DNA of 64,000 nucleotides, taken from positions 485,001 to 549,000 of the forward strand of contig CAJNDS010001079.1 in NCBI GenBank assembly GCA_905221605.1. Reading direction: 5' to 3'. Both the position numbers and the translations under genes were made by a program. The DNA comes from Symbiodinium natans (taxonomy: Eukaryota; Sar; Dinophyceae; Suessiales; Symbiodiniaceae). This document shows, piece after piece, positions 43,072 through 54,394 of this stretch (the stretch's first letter is position 1; each line of letters opens with the position of its first letter). The notes under the pieces are model-generated. The model did no database searches. It was not told where the DNA came from and saw nothing but the letters and a program-made list of their open reading frames with translations.

Positions 43072-45251
43072 TAAGTTGTACTCAACACAGAAATTCCTCC
43101 TGCGGAGCCCGCGACAGTGACAATAGACTATGCGAAGATACTGCTGCTTTGTGCAGCTGCCGACAAAGGGGAACCTGTACACATGTCTGAATTTCTTCAA
43201 ACAAGGTGTCCGGAAACAAAGCAGCCGGCCTTCAATCGTCTCAGCAGCCTCTGCAACCTCCTGAACAAGTTAGCTGCGCAAGCGTTGGCACCGAGGAGCA
43301 ACCATGTGAGCTAACGCCAGACTCCCCATGCAGCATCCAGGATGCAAAAACCTGCAAGAAGCATCAGAAGGCCGAAGCCTAGTGATTTCCGCAAAAAGGA
43401 CGAGGAAAGACCCTTGCCCATTAGCATTAGCCCCCCTGTGCGCTCTCTGCAAGTACTCAGAATTGTCCTCGGGGTCGTCAGAACTCGGGATGGTGGCCTC
43501 AGAACTTCCAGAACACAGGACAGCAGTAGCCAACGCATCATCTGAGCGCCCACAGATCAGATGTGCATACAACTTTGTAGTGGAATTGCTTGGATCGGTT
43601 GCATCGTATCTTAAGAGCCTGGCCATCCTGGCATGGGCAGGCTCCGACGCAAGTGCTGCAAAAACGTGCTATCACACGTCCAGCTGTGCGATTCTGTATG
43701 ATTCTCTGCGACTCAATCCAGGGAGGGCAGGCTTGTCATATCTTGTCACATCGCAGCCGATGGTGGCAGGTGCTGAAACACAGATCTATCATACCGCCAA
43801 CTGCGCGATCCTGTCGAATTCTGTGCGACACCAAAGAGGACAGAAGCTTTTCATGTACCGGTCTGAGCCAAAGCACGACTGTCACGGGCTGAAACCCCAC
43901 AGAAAATGCCAGCAACGCAACCGAAGAGAGTGACGACAAAAGTGCACTCAGGAAAGCAGAAGACGCAATTGCAACATACAACATGAATCCACGCCCTGTG
44001 CTAAAAAAAATTTTAATGACTCGCATACTCTCTCAAGTCCATGTCCAAAGATCTAACTGAAAACCAAAAGCCTCAACAGCCGCCAATACCCTGTGCCTCG
44101 CTTCCTTGAAAAACTGCTAGTTTCGCAATGGTTCCTTCCGAAACTCTTTGTCTCCAACAGCAACCGGGAAATGGAAATGGCTCAGAATTGAAACCGTGAC
44201 ATGAACAAGATGACAAGCCCAAAATTCTAAACATCATTGAGAACTTCCTGTGCTGACTTCTTCTCCTTTCGGCTGACTTTCTTGGCTGAATCCTAGTAGC
44301 AATACTTGAGCGAAGTGAAAATAAAAAGCGAATATGGTCTCTTGTGGGAGGGCGGTGTCTTTGGGGTTCTGCTTCAAGAGGGGCGGGGAGAGGGGATCCA
44401 AGCAGGGTTGAAAGCTTCACTGATCTATCCCACCAACAAATCACTTTCTGGCTTGTCTTTCAAGCTGTCCCGAACCCGTAAAATTTAACGTCAATGGCCC
44501 CTAACCTGAGCGTAGAGCTTAGCTACCTCTACGTACGACGACCTCTCCAACCAAGGAACAGAAGTTAGAGTTTAGGGCTCTGTAATGCAAGGAACATTCA
44601 CCATTCCTAAATCCTGAGTTTGAGGGCCTGAGGGTCTGTCCGTGTTGAATTACCGCAACTTTTCTCCCCTCGACTACGGCACTGCTGGTGTACTGACTAT
44701 TGTGAATTACGTAAGGCTTTGTCCATCAAAAGACACCGCCCCGATACAAACCATGGCAGGCAACGGGGTTTCTAAGTCATATAAGCGCGCAACAAGCACG
44801 TAAGCAAAGATATGGATAGGGATATCCCAGACAACCCCTGAGAATTACGCCAGTAGTGTAGGGTAAGGACGCAGAAAGCAGGTAAGCAAACATCCGGATA
44901 GGGTTCCCCGTAGAATTAAGTCAGTATTGTAGAGATATCCGTTGTGAAAGCTCATGCATACTTTGTTGGGACTTTTGGCCTTAACTTTGTAGGCTTCCTG
45001 TGCTGATGAACCCAAGTACCCCCCCCATCACCATAATCGCGCCTAAGTCTTAAGCCCTACAACCTTACACCATGCACCCTTGATTCCTTAACCTTTTTTT
45101 CCATCGGGGCGGGGTAGGGAGCGCCAGCAAATCAAACAGGGACACGCCAAACCTTCATGTGATTAAGAAACTCCCGAAAAGAGTGTCCGGCTCAGAGGAA
45201 GGTGGGAGGCTACCGTCACGTCGCGGCCTCAGGTCGCGCTCAAGCACTTGC
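43072..45251. other. No confidently assigned gene
   Basis: Open frames exist on both strands between 43117 and 43933. On the plus strand a 55-nt segment near 43667 is loosely repeated near 43788 (both encode YHT-CAIL-). None has a known domain, and 44000-45250 shows nothing I can name. The ankyrin gene probably ends somewhere in 44-45.25 kb. Confidence 0.4.
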
Positions 45252-46983
45252 CTCCAGCAATCGCCGAACTTCATCGTGTCCTGACGAACTAGGGCTTGCA
45301 AGGTTGAGGTTTTGTGTACCGCAGAATGTACCATGCTATACTACGATGCACATAGGCTATACTTTACCAGGTACCAGTACCCTAGTTCATGGTTTGAGCT
45401 TCAGGGTTAGCAGGCTTTCCGGTGCGGTCTCCTCTTGACGTTGCCAACATCAGCGCCGTGCAGCCATGAACGCGCACGTCCTTGTCAGCCCCGGCCTCTA
45501 GGAGCAACTGCACGACTTGGGCATGGCCGTTGCCTGAAGCTTGCATCAATGCTGTATATCTGGCACCGCATTCCAACTCGTGGACGTCCTTCGCAACGCC
45601 GGCCTCAAGAAGCAACTCCACGACTTGAGCATGACCATAACCTGCTGCAAGCATCAGGGCTGTAGTATCGCTCCGATAGCAAACCTGGTCCACCTGAGCC
45701 CCATTTTCCAGCAGCAACTTGACGACGGGAGCATGACCGTTCATTGCCGCAAGCATCAATGCTGTATGATGACCGTCGTTCAAATACACCTGAGCCAGGG
45801 CCTCGGCCAGGGGATTCGCTTGTTTCGCCGCCTGAGAGTCCCTTCTTCGATATGCTATACTATCCCCCTTCCAACAACGGTTCTGATTAAACATAGACAC
45901 CTTCGAACCCTGCAAAAAGGTCTCTCGTTTTTGTCTTTGCCCTCATCCCTGAACCCTGAGCCCTGGTTGCTGGGAATAACTGCACTCTACAAAACCTACC
46001 TTTTTAGGGCTCCTTCTTGTGATTTCCTCGTTTAGATCTTTGGGTAGGCCTCTTGGGGTTAAGGCAAGAGGTTCCCGGCCTCCAGGAGCAGCGCAACGAC
46101 CTGAAGTCTTCCTTCCAGACACGCGCCCATCAGCGGAGTCGGCTCCGGCTCCAACGTATGAAAATTGTGGCCTCTCTCTGGCTTTAGGGTAGGGTTTAGG
46201 GTCTGGGTTTGAGACAAGGGTCTAGGGTGTAGGATTTAGGGTCTAGAATGTCGAGGGTCTAGTGCAATCTTGCCTGTATCTGGGTGCAATGGCACTTGTA
46301 GCATCTCTTCAACCTCGGGAAGCAAGGGTCTCGTGTTCAGTAGGGTTTAGGGTTTAGGGTTTAGGGTTTAGGGTTTAGGATTTAGGGTTTAGGGTTTAGG
46401 GTTTAGGGTTTAGGGTTTAGGGTTTAGGGTTTAGGGTTTAGGGTTTAGGGTTTAGGGTTTAAGGTTAGGGCGTAGGGAACTCATGGAAGGAATTGGAACC
46501 CAAGAAAGTAAGTTCTACAGGGTCCAGGTGGGGAACCATGGCCCGAAGGCAAGACCTCAACATCAGCTACTAGGCGTAGATACTGCCCTACCGCTACTAC
46601 GGCATACATGCATCATGAAACCTGTGATCTAACCCCTAAAACCGTATGCCGGTAACCTTGTCCACCAGCGACAAGAACTTTTACCGGTACCCTGCCTCGG
46701 CAAAGCGACCCGACCGAGCCGCTTCGTAGAGCTTTGCCCTCTGCGCCTCTGCACCAAGTAATTCATGAACGGGCTGCGCTAGTGTCAAAACCTGGAGGTC
46801 CATCGCAGAGTCCAGCCTGACGGCATCATCTAAGATGTTGCCCTCGTGAAAAACTCGTTGGCAAAAGCGTTGTGGCAGGCCGTGGTGCTGACACAATCGC
46901 CACTTTAAAGCTTTCACATCACTCAGATCCGTGCAAGGAATTGTTGTCAACTCTTCGCCCGAAAGCCGCGTGATGCGTAGCAT
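45252..46983 (-). CDS. Ankyrin-repeat protein with N-terminal ubiquitin-like module
   Basis: Five exons join in frame: 46696-46983, 46274-46313, 46080-46171, 45432-45801 and 45252-45280; donors are GC, GC, GC, GA, GC and all acceptors AG|G. The start MLRITRLSGEELTTIP and the following LKWRLCQHHGLPQRFCQRVF are the short ubiquitin-like module often found before ankyrin repeats in dinoflagellate proteins. Next come RSGRFAEVEEMLQ and at least four ankyrin repeats, each with TALMLA and VVxLLLE helices. Such proteins bind partners; no enzyme domain is visible. The gene continues 3' beyond 45252, but I could not find the last exons. TTTAGGG arrays fill intron 1. Confidence 0.85.
46340..46462. repeat. 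TTTAGGG array in ankyrin gene intron 1
   Basis: About 17 units with one TTTAGGA, about 25 bp upstream (in transcript sense) of the exon 2 acceptor. Confidence 0.95.
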
Positions 46984-47337
46984 GAAGATCAAGCCGCAGA
47001 GATTGGCACGAATTACGTGCACAGGTTTCGGTGTGTTTCGGGCCTTCGCGCGCGTGTCACGTAATGGGGCTGTATTAAGAAGGGCGTGAATTTCTTCGTC
47101 ACTTGAAGACTAGACATGCATGTTGAACACTCCGAACTGACAAAAAGTTCGCAGAGGAGAGCAAAAGATCAAACGAAACGCCAACCCTATACCCTAAACC
47201 CTGTAACCCCAAACCCTAAACCCTGAACCCTAAGCCTTCCTCAAATATCAGAATCTCGAATCGCCATTCTGCACCGCCTGTAGCCCCAAGACCCCAAGGG
47301 CGGAGACCCAAGCAGCGATCCCAAAACCCCAAACAAA

Positions 47338-47510
47338 ACATTTGGGGTTTAGGGTCTAGGGTTTAGGGTTTAGGGTTTTAGGGTTTAGGGTTTAGGGTTT
47401 AGGGTTTAGGGTTTAGGGTTTAGGGTTTAGGGTTCAGGGTTTAGGGTTTAGGGTTTAGGGTTTAGGGTTTAGGGTTTAGGGTTTAGGGTTTAGGGTTTAG
47501 GGTTTAGGGC
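47338..47510. repeat. Last large TTTAGGG array in the window
   Basis: About 24 units. Only a three-unit remnant near 48012-48030 follows; nothing similar occurs from there to 64000. Confidence 0.95.
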
Positions 47511-48329
47511 TTGGGCTCAGGGATTGGGGTTTAGGGTTTTGAGGCTTAGAGTTTAAGGCTCAGGGTTGAGGTTTTAGGGTTCGGCAATAAAACGGTGCTG
47601 TAATGCTTTTGTATTTGGGTACTACAAACGCGCCACAAGGCTACTATAAAGGGTACTGTGAGGGTTCTGAAAATGGGTACTTTAGAACATGTCCGGGTTT
47701 CTTGGAAAGTCTGATAATTTTGGGGCTGAGATTCGATGGTGCTACGCAGCCGAAGCTATCCATGTAATCTTGCCAACATCCCAAGTTCCACAAGCCACAA
47801 AAAGACCGTACAGCACAGCAGATTTGTTCAGCACGCCCAAAACCCCAAACCCTAAACCCCAACACTCATAGCTGCAAACTAAAACCGACAACACAAATCC
47901 TAAACCCTAAATGTCTTACCCCCGAGACGCTAACCTTTGAACCACCCAAACGAAACCGAAACCAGAAACCACAACCTTCAAGGTAAAAGGACTTGTAAAC
48001 CCATTGCATGTCGGTTTAGGGTTTAGGGTTTAGCCTAGCACTATTGGGGCTACAACTATATCGTAGGATACCAAAAAACACCAAAACCTACCTGTTTCGT
48101 AGGGCCCGTATACATTTCTATATTGACGTTCAAAATTGCAACCTACAAACGACATAGGTTCCATGGATGTTGTATGGTGTTGCTGAAAGTCTTCGATTTT
48201 GTCATGTGGTGTGGTTGGCCTGCAGCTTAAATCCTGGCTTGGATTCTGTTTGTGGCACACACGCTGGACAAAAAACCACGGGTTCAGATGTTTCGAATGT
48301 CTCAAAACTGCGCAGGGGCGAGGGTTTTC

Positions 48330-48740
48330 ATGATGGATGATGGATGGATGGATGGATGGCGTGATGGATGTCGTCGGTTTCTCTTAAGCACAATGCGTTA
48401 AAGAACGGGATAAGGTTGGCAGGACTCGCTGCACCTGCCCAAAAGTCGCGCAGGCGCGTGGGAGGCGTTCGCATGTTCGTCTGCATCCGCGAACGACAAC
48501 CTTCTCCGTGTCCTGGGTGCATCGTTGCGCTGGTGCATGGGAGGCGTTTCAGTCCACAAAGGATTCCGCGCGTTCTTGGATGTCGTGATGGACGGCGGGC
48601 GGTGAAGGTTCTTCGTTATCGTTGATGCATGGAATGTCGTGATGGATGGCGGGCGGTCTTCGCGAAAGTTCTTCGTTATCGCTCACGCGTGGCCGGATGC
48701 CGCAATGGATGTCGTGATGGGTGATGCATGGATTCATGGA
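48330..48740. repeat. GATG-rich simple repeats
   Basis: Tandem GATGGATG units at 48330-48370, then scattered words GTGATGGA(T/C)GGCGGGCGG and GTTCTTCGTTATCG, each present twice between 48590 and 48700. Confidence 0.8.
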
Positions 48741-49449
48741 TGAACGGCGTGATGCAAGGTCTTAATCGTGGCTTGAACACGCTTTCGGGACAACCGTCCT
48801 CTAGTTTTAAATTTCGGCTTTCGGCTTGTCTTTGGATTTGGGGTTTGCGGGAACTCCATGTAGCTATGGCAGCATCTGCACCGCAGCAGAAAGCTCAGAA
48901 AAATCACCTGGCTGGCGAAGCCCCGAGACACGGAGCAGGGAGACACCCGTCGATAGAGCTACCAGCAAACCAACCAGTCAATGAAGAAATGAGCCGCGGA
49001 CACCCTGCAATTGTGGAATTGTCCGCCGCGTGCGCAGGTTGAGAGTTGTGATGATGCTCGAACGAACCACGGGGTGCACAGTGCACGTATAAGAGGGGGA
49101 AGCCCATAAAAGTCCATCGAACTTGGGGAGGGTCTTTGCACGTGACCTGTTGGTCAATTTCACAGCATCGTGCAGGAGGACCGCCCCAGCACAGACAGTA
49201 GTACCTCAGCCAGCTGACGGAAGACACGCAGCGACTTTGCCAGGGAATACTCGCCCCGAGCCACAGGATGGACATCCAGCGTCTCAAAACTGGCCTGGAC
49301 TGTTTGCACCAAGCAATCCTTCCAAGAACTGCTCTGCACACCGCGCCGCGCTGAAAAAGAGTAAGCGAAGTAAACATTGCTCAAAGCGAGTGATGGGCCC
49401 AGAGGTGGAAACGACCCCTCGTTGGAAACAGCCCGGGGCTGGAACCAGG
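48741..49449. other. No supported gene
   Basis: Overlapping open frames on both strands, of which the longest is 157 codons (minus, 49377-48904). No domain, no splice pattern, no array. Confidence 0.4.
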
Positions 49450-50845
49450 TTGATACAACACGTTCTTTTGATCTGGAGGGCTTTGCTCTTTCAGGTTTAG
49501 GATGACAAGAAGCAACACCAGCAGACACTGCTCTTTCAAAATTGCCAGCATGCCACAGTACTGTCAAAACCCCTCTGCCCCAACTGCAAAAATTGATCAA
49601 GCACGTTTTTTTGATCTCGGAGGCTTTGCTTTTTCAAGTTTTGGATGACAAGAAGCAACACCAGCAGACGTTGCTGTTGCAAACTTCTGCTTGTTCCTCA
49701 GGTCTAGGACGACAAGAAGCAACACGAGCAGGTATTGCGCTTTCAAAATTCAGCCTGCATACCACAATACTGTCAAAACTGCTCTGCCCCCAAGAGTTGA
49801 TACAACACGTTCTTTTGATCTGGAGGGCTTTGCTCTTTCAGGTTTAAGATGACAAGAAGCAACACCAGCAGACACTGCTCTTTCAAAATTGCCAGCATAC
49901 CACAGTACTGTCAAAACCCCTCTGCCCCAACTGCAAAAATTGATCAAGCACGTTTTTTTGATCTCGGAGGCTTTGTTCTTTCAAGTTTTTGATGACAAGA
50001 AGCAACACCAGCAGACGTTGCTGTTGCAAACTTCTGCTTGTTCCTCAGGTCTAGGACGACCAGAAGCAACACGAGCAGGTATTGGGCTTTCAAAATTCAG
50101 CCTGCATACCACAATACTGTCAAAACTGCTCTGCCCCAACTGCAAGAGTTGATGCAATCTTTTGATCTGGAGGGCTTTGCTCTTTCGGGTTTAGGATGAC
50201 AAGAAGCAACACCACTGTCCTTTCCCCTCTGCCCCAACTGCAAAAATTGATCAAGCAATTTTTTTGATCTCGGAGGCTTTGTTCTTTCAAGTGTTGGATG
50301 ACAAGAACCAACACCAGCAGACGTTGCTGTTGCAAACTTCTGCTTGTTCCTCAGGTCTAGGACGACAAGAAGCAACACGAGCAGGTATTGCGCTTTAAAG
50401 CTGCTCTGCCCCAACTGCAAGAGTTGATACAACACGTTCTTTTGATTTGGAGGGCTTTGCTCTTTCAGGTTTAGGATGGCAAGAAGCAACACCAGCAGAC
50501 ACTGCTCTTTCAAAATTGCCAGCATGCCACAGTACTGTCAAAACCCCTCTGCCCCAACTGCAAAAATTGATCAAGCACGTTTTTTGATCTCGGAGGCTTT
50601 GCTCTTTCAAGTTTGGATGACAAGAAGCAACACCAGCAGACGTTGCTGTTGCAAACTTCTGCTTGTTCCTTCAGGTCTAGGACGACAAGAAGCAACACGA
50701 GCAGGTATTGCGCTTTCAAAATTCAGCCAGCATACCACAATACTGTCCAAGAGTTGATACAACACGTTCTTTTGATCTGGAGGGCTTTGCTCTTTCAGGC
50801 ACCAGCAGACACTGCTTCTTCAAAATTGCCAACATACCATACTGT
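49450..50845. repeat. Satellite with higher-order repeat units of about 350 bp
   Basis: The phrase TTGATACAACACGTTCTTTT marks units at 49450, 49797 and 50422, with a diverged start near 50148 and a partial one at 50754. Lengths are about 347, 351, 274 and 332 bp. Each full unit contains three diverged monomers built around GACAAGAAGCAACAC(C/G)AGCAG, so this is a two-level tandem repeat. Minus-strand frames give a repeated Lys/Glu/Pro-rich peptide but no start or domain. Confidence 0.93.
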
Positions 50846-50853
50846 CAAAACCC

Positions 50854-51611
50854 CTTTTTGCCACCAAAGAAACTTCAAACCGTTTTCAAACAAAATATAA
50901 GACATGCATCATGATCTTCAAAGCGAATGTATGTCACATGATGCGCTCAACATGTCAGTGGTGTTACAGCATTCAAAGCGCACTCACTTCTTTTTGCTAG
51001 GGGCGGACAGGCAGCCCGATTCAGGCCTCGGGCTAGGCGCATGCATGACAGTGAAACACATCGGTGAGTCGGAGAGCTCCAACCGACGAGCAGAGATTGC
51101 GGCAATGGTGGCAGGCGAAGAGTGAAACACATCGGCGAGTGGGAGAGCTCCAATCGATAAGTAGGATTTGGCAGCCAATGGGAAAAGATTGGGGCGATGG
51201 CCGCCCTGAGATTGCCTGAGATATGCATGGCATCCAAGCACAATGGACTTAACGAATCAGAGAGGGGCAGCGCCCTCCCTCCCACCCTGGAGCAAAGGCG
51301 GTTTGCAAGCATTCTTACAAGAGTGAAATCGTCATCAAAACATTAGGGTTGGTAAGGTTAGGAAAACGGCATTAGGGTTTAAAGTTTACGCTCGCCCTCA
51401 AAAGGGCAAGCAAAAAGGAATTTGGCAGTTCTCTCTGCGTTCAAACTGCAAAGCGTCTTTTTGCTACTAAAGAAACTTCAAACCGTTTTCAAACAAAGTA
51501 TAAGACATGCATCATAATCTTCAAAGCGAATGTATGTCACATGATGCGCTCAACATGTCAGTGGTGTTACAGCATTCAAAGCGCACTCACTTCTTTTTGC
51601 TAGGGGCGGAC
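50854..51611. repeat. 155-bp direct repeats 602 bp apart
   Basis: 50854-51009 and 51457-51611 are almost identical, both running from a TTTTTGC(C/T)AC start to GGGGCGGA. The 450 bp between hold a further diverged doublet around AGTGAAACACATCGG at about 51050 and 51122. No coding frame or inverted ends were found, so a solo LTR pair is only a guess. Confidence 0.85.
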
Positions 51612-51784
51612 TCCGCAACAGGAAGAAAAGGTAGTTTTTTTTTTTGGACTGACGCCTCTTTACTACATCAGTAGCACAGTAGGCCGGTCTTGTTGGGCTC
51701 GACGTAAAGGGTGAAACAAAGTCAGCGCACACAATCCGCCAGACACAACAAGCAACCACCAAGCAAACAAACACCAAAGAAACA

Positions 51785-54270
51785 AAGCGAGCAATCGCGC
51801 TGAACTACTAGATACCCCACGGACTCAGTACTCGAGGTCGTCAATGAAGTCCCGGTTCACAAGGAAGCACAGAGCTTGTGGGGGAATCGCAAATTGCGAC
51901 ATTGCCAGATTCTCAAAACCACCATCATGTAGCCACTGGTGCGACAGCGGTTATTCAAACCGAGGTCATCAGAAGAGGTTCGGATCACGTACTCGTTGTC
52001 AAGGACAGACAACCGACACTCAATGGCGAAAGGATGTTGCAAGTCAGACTCCCTAGGGGGGATGAAAGATGTGCATATGCCCCATGGTGGTCAGCCAGTG
52101 GGGACTTAACAGCAAGAACAATCAAGGCAAGACCGGCCCAGGGCACTCCATGGTGGTCAGCCAGTGGAGTAGCTCCGAGTTTTGGGTGCTCCATTCACCT
52201 TGGCGTACAAGTGCCCACCCAGAGAGGTGTCCGCGCCCGGCACAGGGGGCATATGCCCCATGGAGGTCAGCCAGTGGGGACTTAACAGCAAGAACAATCA
52301 AAGCAGGACCGGCCCAGGGCACTCCATGGTGGTCAGCCAGTGGAGTAGCTCCGAGCACAGGGTTCTCCAGTCAACCTGGCGTACAAGTGCCCACCCAGAG
52401 AGGTGCCCGCGCACGGCCAGAGGGGGGGCGAGAGTAGCTGCAGCTACCGATTCCACGGGGAGAGTCCACAGCGAGTTACCAAACCCTTAACGCCACAGGG
52501 TTTATAATGACAACGAGGAACCTCCCAGTCCAGGCATCTCACACAAGGCCACGCAACCTTGGCGCTGGCCTGCGCATCGGCACGCATCAGGTCCCTCCAA
52601 ACCCAAACCCGCGAGGTACGTCGGTAAGGAGATGGGAGGGCTCACATCACATTGGTGCCGAAGTGCAAGGATCTCCATGGTATTGCTACTTTGGTCCAAT
52701 CAGAGCCTTCAGGTAACATCCACGCGGGCGGGGAGCCCACTTGCCCTGCCGCAGGCCAAGCTCAGACGAGGGTGACCCTCTAGAGTCTCAAGAGGGCCAG
52801 GTTGTTCTACAAGTGGGGAATGGCTCCCTGCCAAGTCAGCGGGTGCATAATCTCCACGTAGAAGTGTCCACAGCCAGCGCGCCGAACTGCTAGGTCACCC
52901 TGTGCACTCAGTACTCGAAATCGTCGAAGAGGCCGGGAGCACACATGTAGCACCGAGTGCGCAGGTGCGTCGCAAAATGCGACGTTGCCAGATTCACAAA
53001 ACCACCATCATGCAGCCACCGATGCGAATACATTCAGCACCAGCCAAGGCCGTTCACGAGAAGGTTCACAAGTCCGCCATCACAGGTGGGGCATAGTCGT
53101 GCCTTGGCACGGGACGTTGCAGGTGTCAACCTTCTTGATCCGAAGTATAAAGTTGCCCCATGGTGGTCAGCCAGTGGGGACTTAACGGCAAGAACAAAGG
53201 GTAGGACCAGCCCAGAGCACTCCATGGTGGTCAGCCAGTGGAGCCTCTCCGAGCACAAGGCGCAACGTTCTTTTGACTCACAAGAGTCTCGTCCGACGGC
53301 CAAAGCAGGCTTGACTGCTTCGTTCCAATCAGAGCCATCAGGTAAACCCAAGCAGGCGGGGACCCCACCTGCCCCGCAGGAAGCGGGAGAGTCCCCCAGT
53401 CGAAACTTCGCACTCAAGGCCAAGCAACTATCTCCTTGGCCGGTGAGGGTTGAGGGTTCAATAACCAGAATCAGACCCTCCATGCCCAAACCGACAGACG
53501 TCGGCGAGGAGATGTGAGGGCTCACATCACGCTTGGCCACCTACCGATGGGGAGGTAGTCATGTATGGCTGCTTTGACGCAAGCAGAGATATACACCCAA
53601 GCAGGCAGGGAACCCCGCAGCAACCCAAGCACAGGCGAGAATGGCTCTCGTGAAGGCCAGGTTGTCCACAGGTGCTCGATGGCACATTGCCAGGGAAGTG
53701 GAAACCTGATCTCCGCGTAGAAGTGTCCACAGCCCAGAAGCAGCATCCCCTAGCTGGTCTCTCCCAATTGGCATGACGCCGTTGTACGACAAGGGGGTGT
53801 CACCGTCCAGACGAGAGATGGTCAACACTCAAGTCCGAGGGGTTCACACACGGTCGTAGCACATAGAAGCGGGCAACCTGCCCACCTAGAGGGGGCAGAG
53901 GAAAGGAAGATTGGCCGTTTTACCGATGACAAAGCTGGAACATCCAGGCAGGACCGGTCCAGGGTAGTCCGTGGCAGATGGCCAGTGGAGCAACCACGAA
54001 AGAAAGGCCCCCCGTTCCCACAGGCACACCGCGGGGCCGACCCAGAAGGGTGTTCACAGCTGCAAGCTGTAAGCACACAAAAGACAAGCACGATCCAATC
54101 CGTGGCATAGACCACGAGAGGGTTGCCAAACCAAGAATATCCCGAGGTAGTCTTGCGGCATGTATCGGCGAGGAGATGTGAGGGCTCACATCACGCTAGG
54201 CAGCATGCCATGAAAGGACTCAATGGCGCGTTCGCATGGCGTCAGTAGGAGCCCTCAGATGACAGTTTGC
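51785..54270. repeat. Degenerate repeated modules 3' of the helicase ORF
   Basis: A 180-bp block containing CATGGTGGTCAGCCAGTGG is tandemly doubled at 52073-52252 and 52254-52432, with a third diverged copy at about 53150-53260. A second block (CACTCAGTACTCGA...GCGACGTTGCCAGATTC) occurs at 51815-51945 and 52900-53030. The phrase GTGAGGGCTCACATCACG(C/-)T occurs near 52640, 53515 and 54178. The pattern is an irregular mosaic, non-coding as far as I can see. Confidence 0.8.
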
Positions 54271-54394
54271 TGTCTATTGCCAGGAGCCATCCCAGTCCGG
54301 ACGCCGGGAGCGATGGCCAGCTGAGGTGGTATGGGAACGCGTACGGCTGGGCATGACCTGCATTGGAGGCAGCTCTTGCTCATCAACCCCCCAC

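Noticed and set aside
43328-43933. 201-codon plus-strand gene
   Set aside because: No domain, the opposite strand is equally open in part, and it would break the one-strand pattern; left as unsupported.
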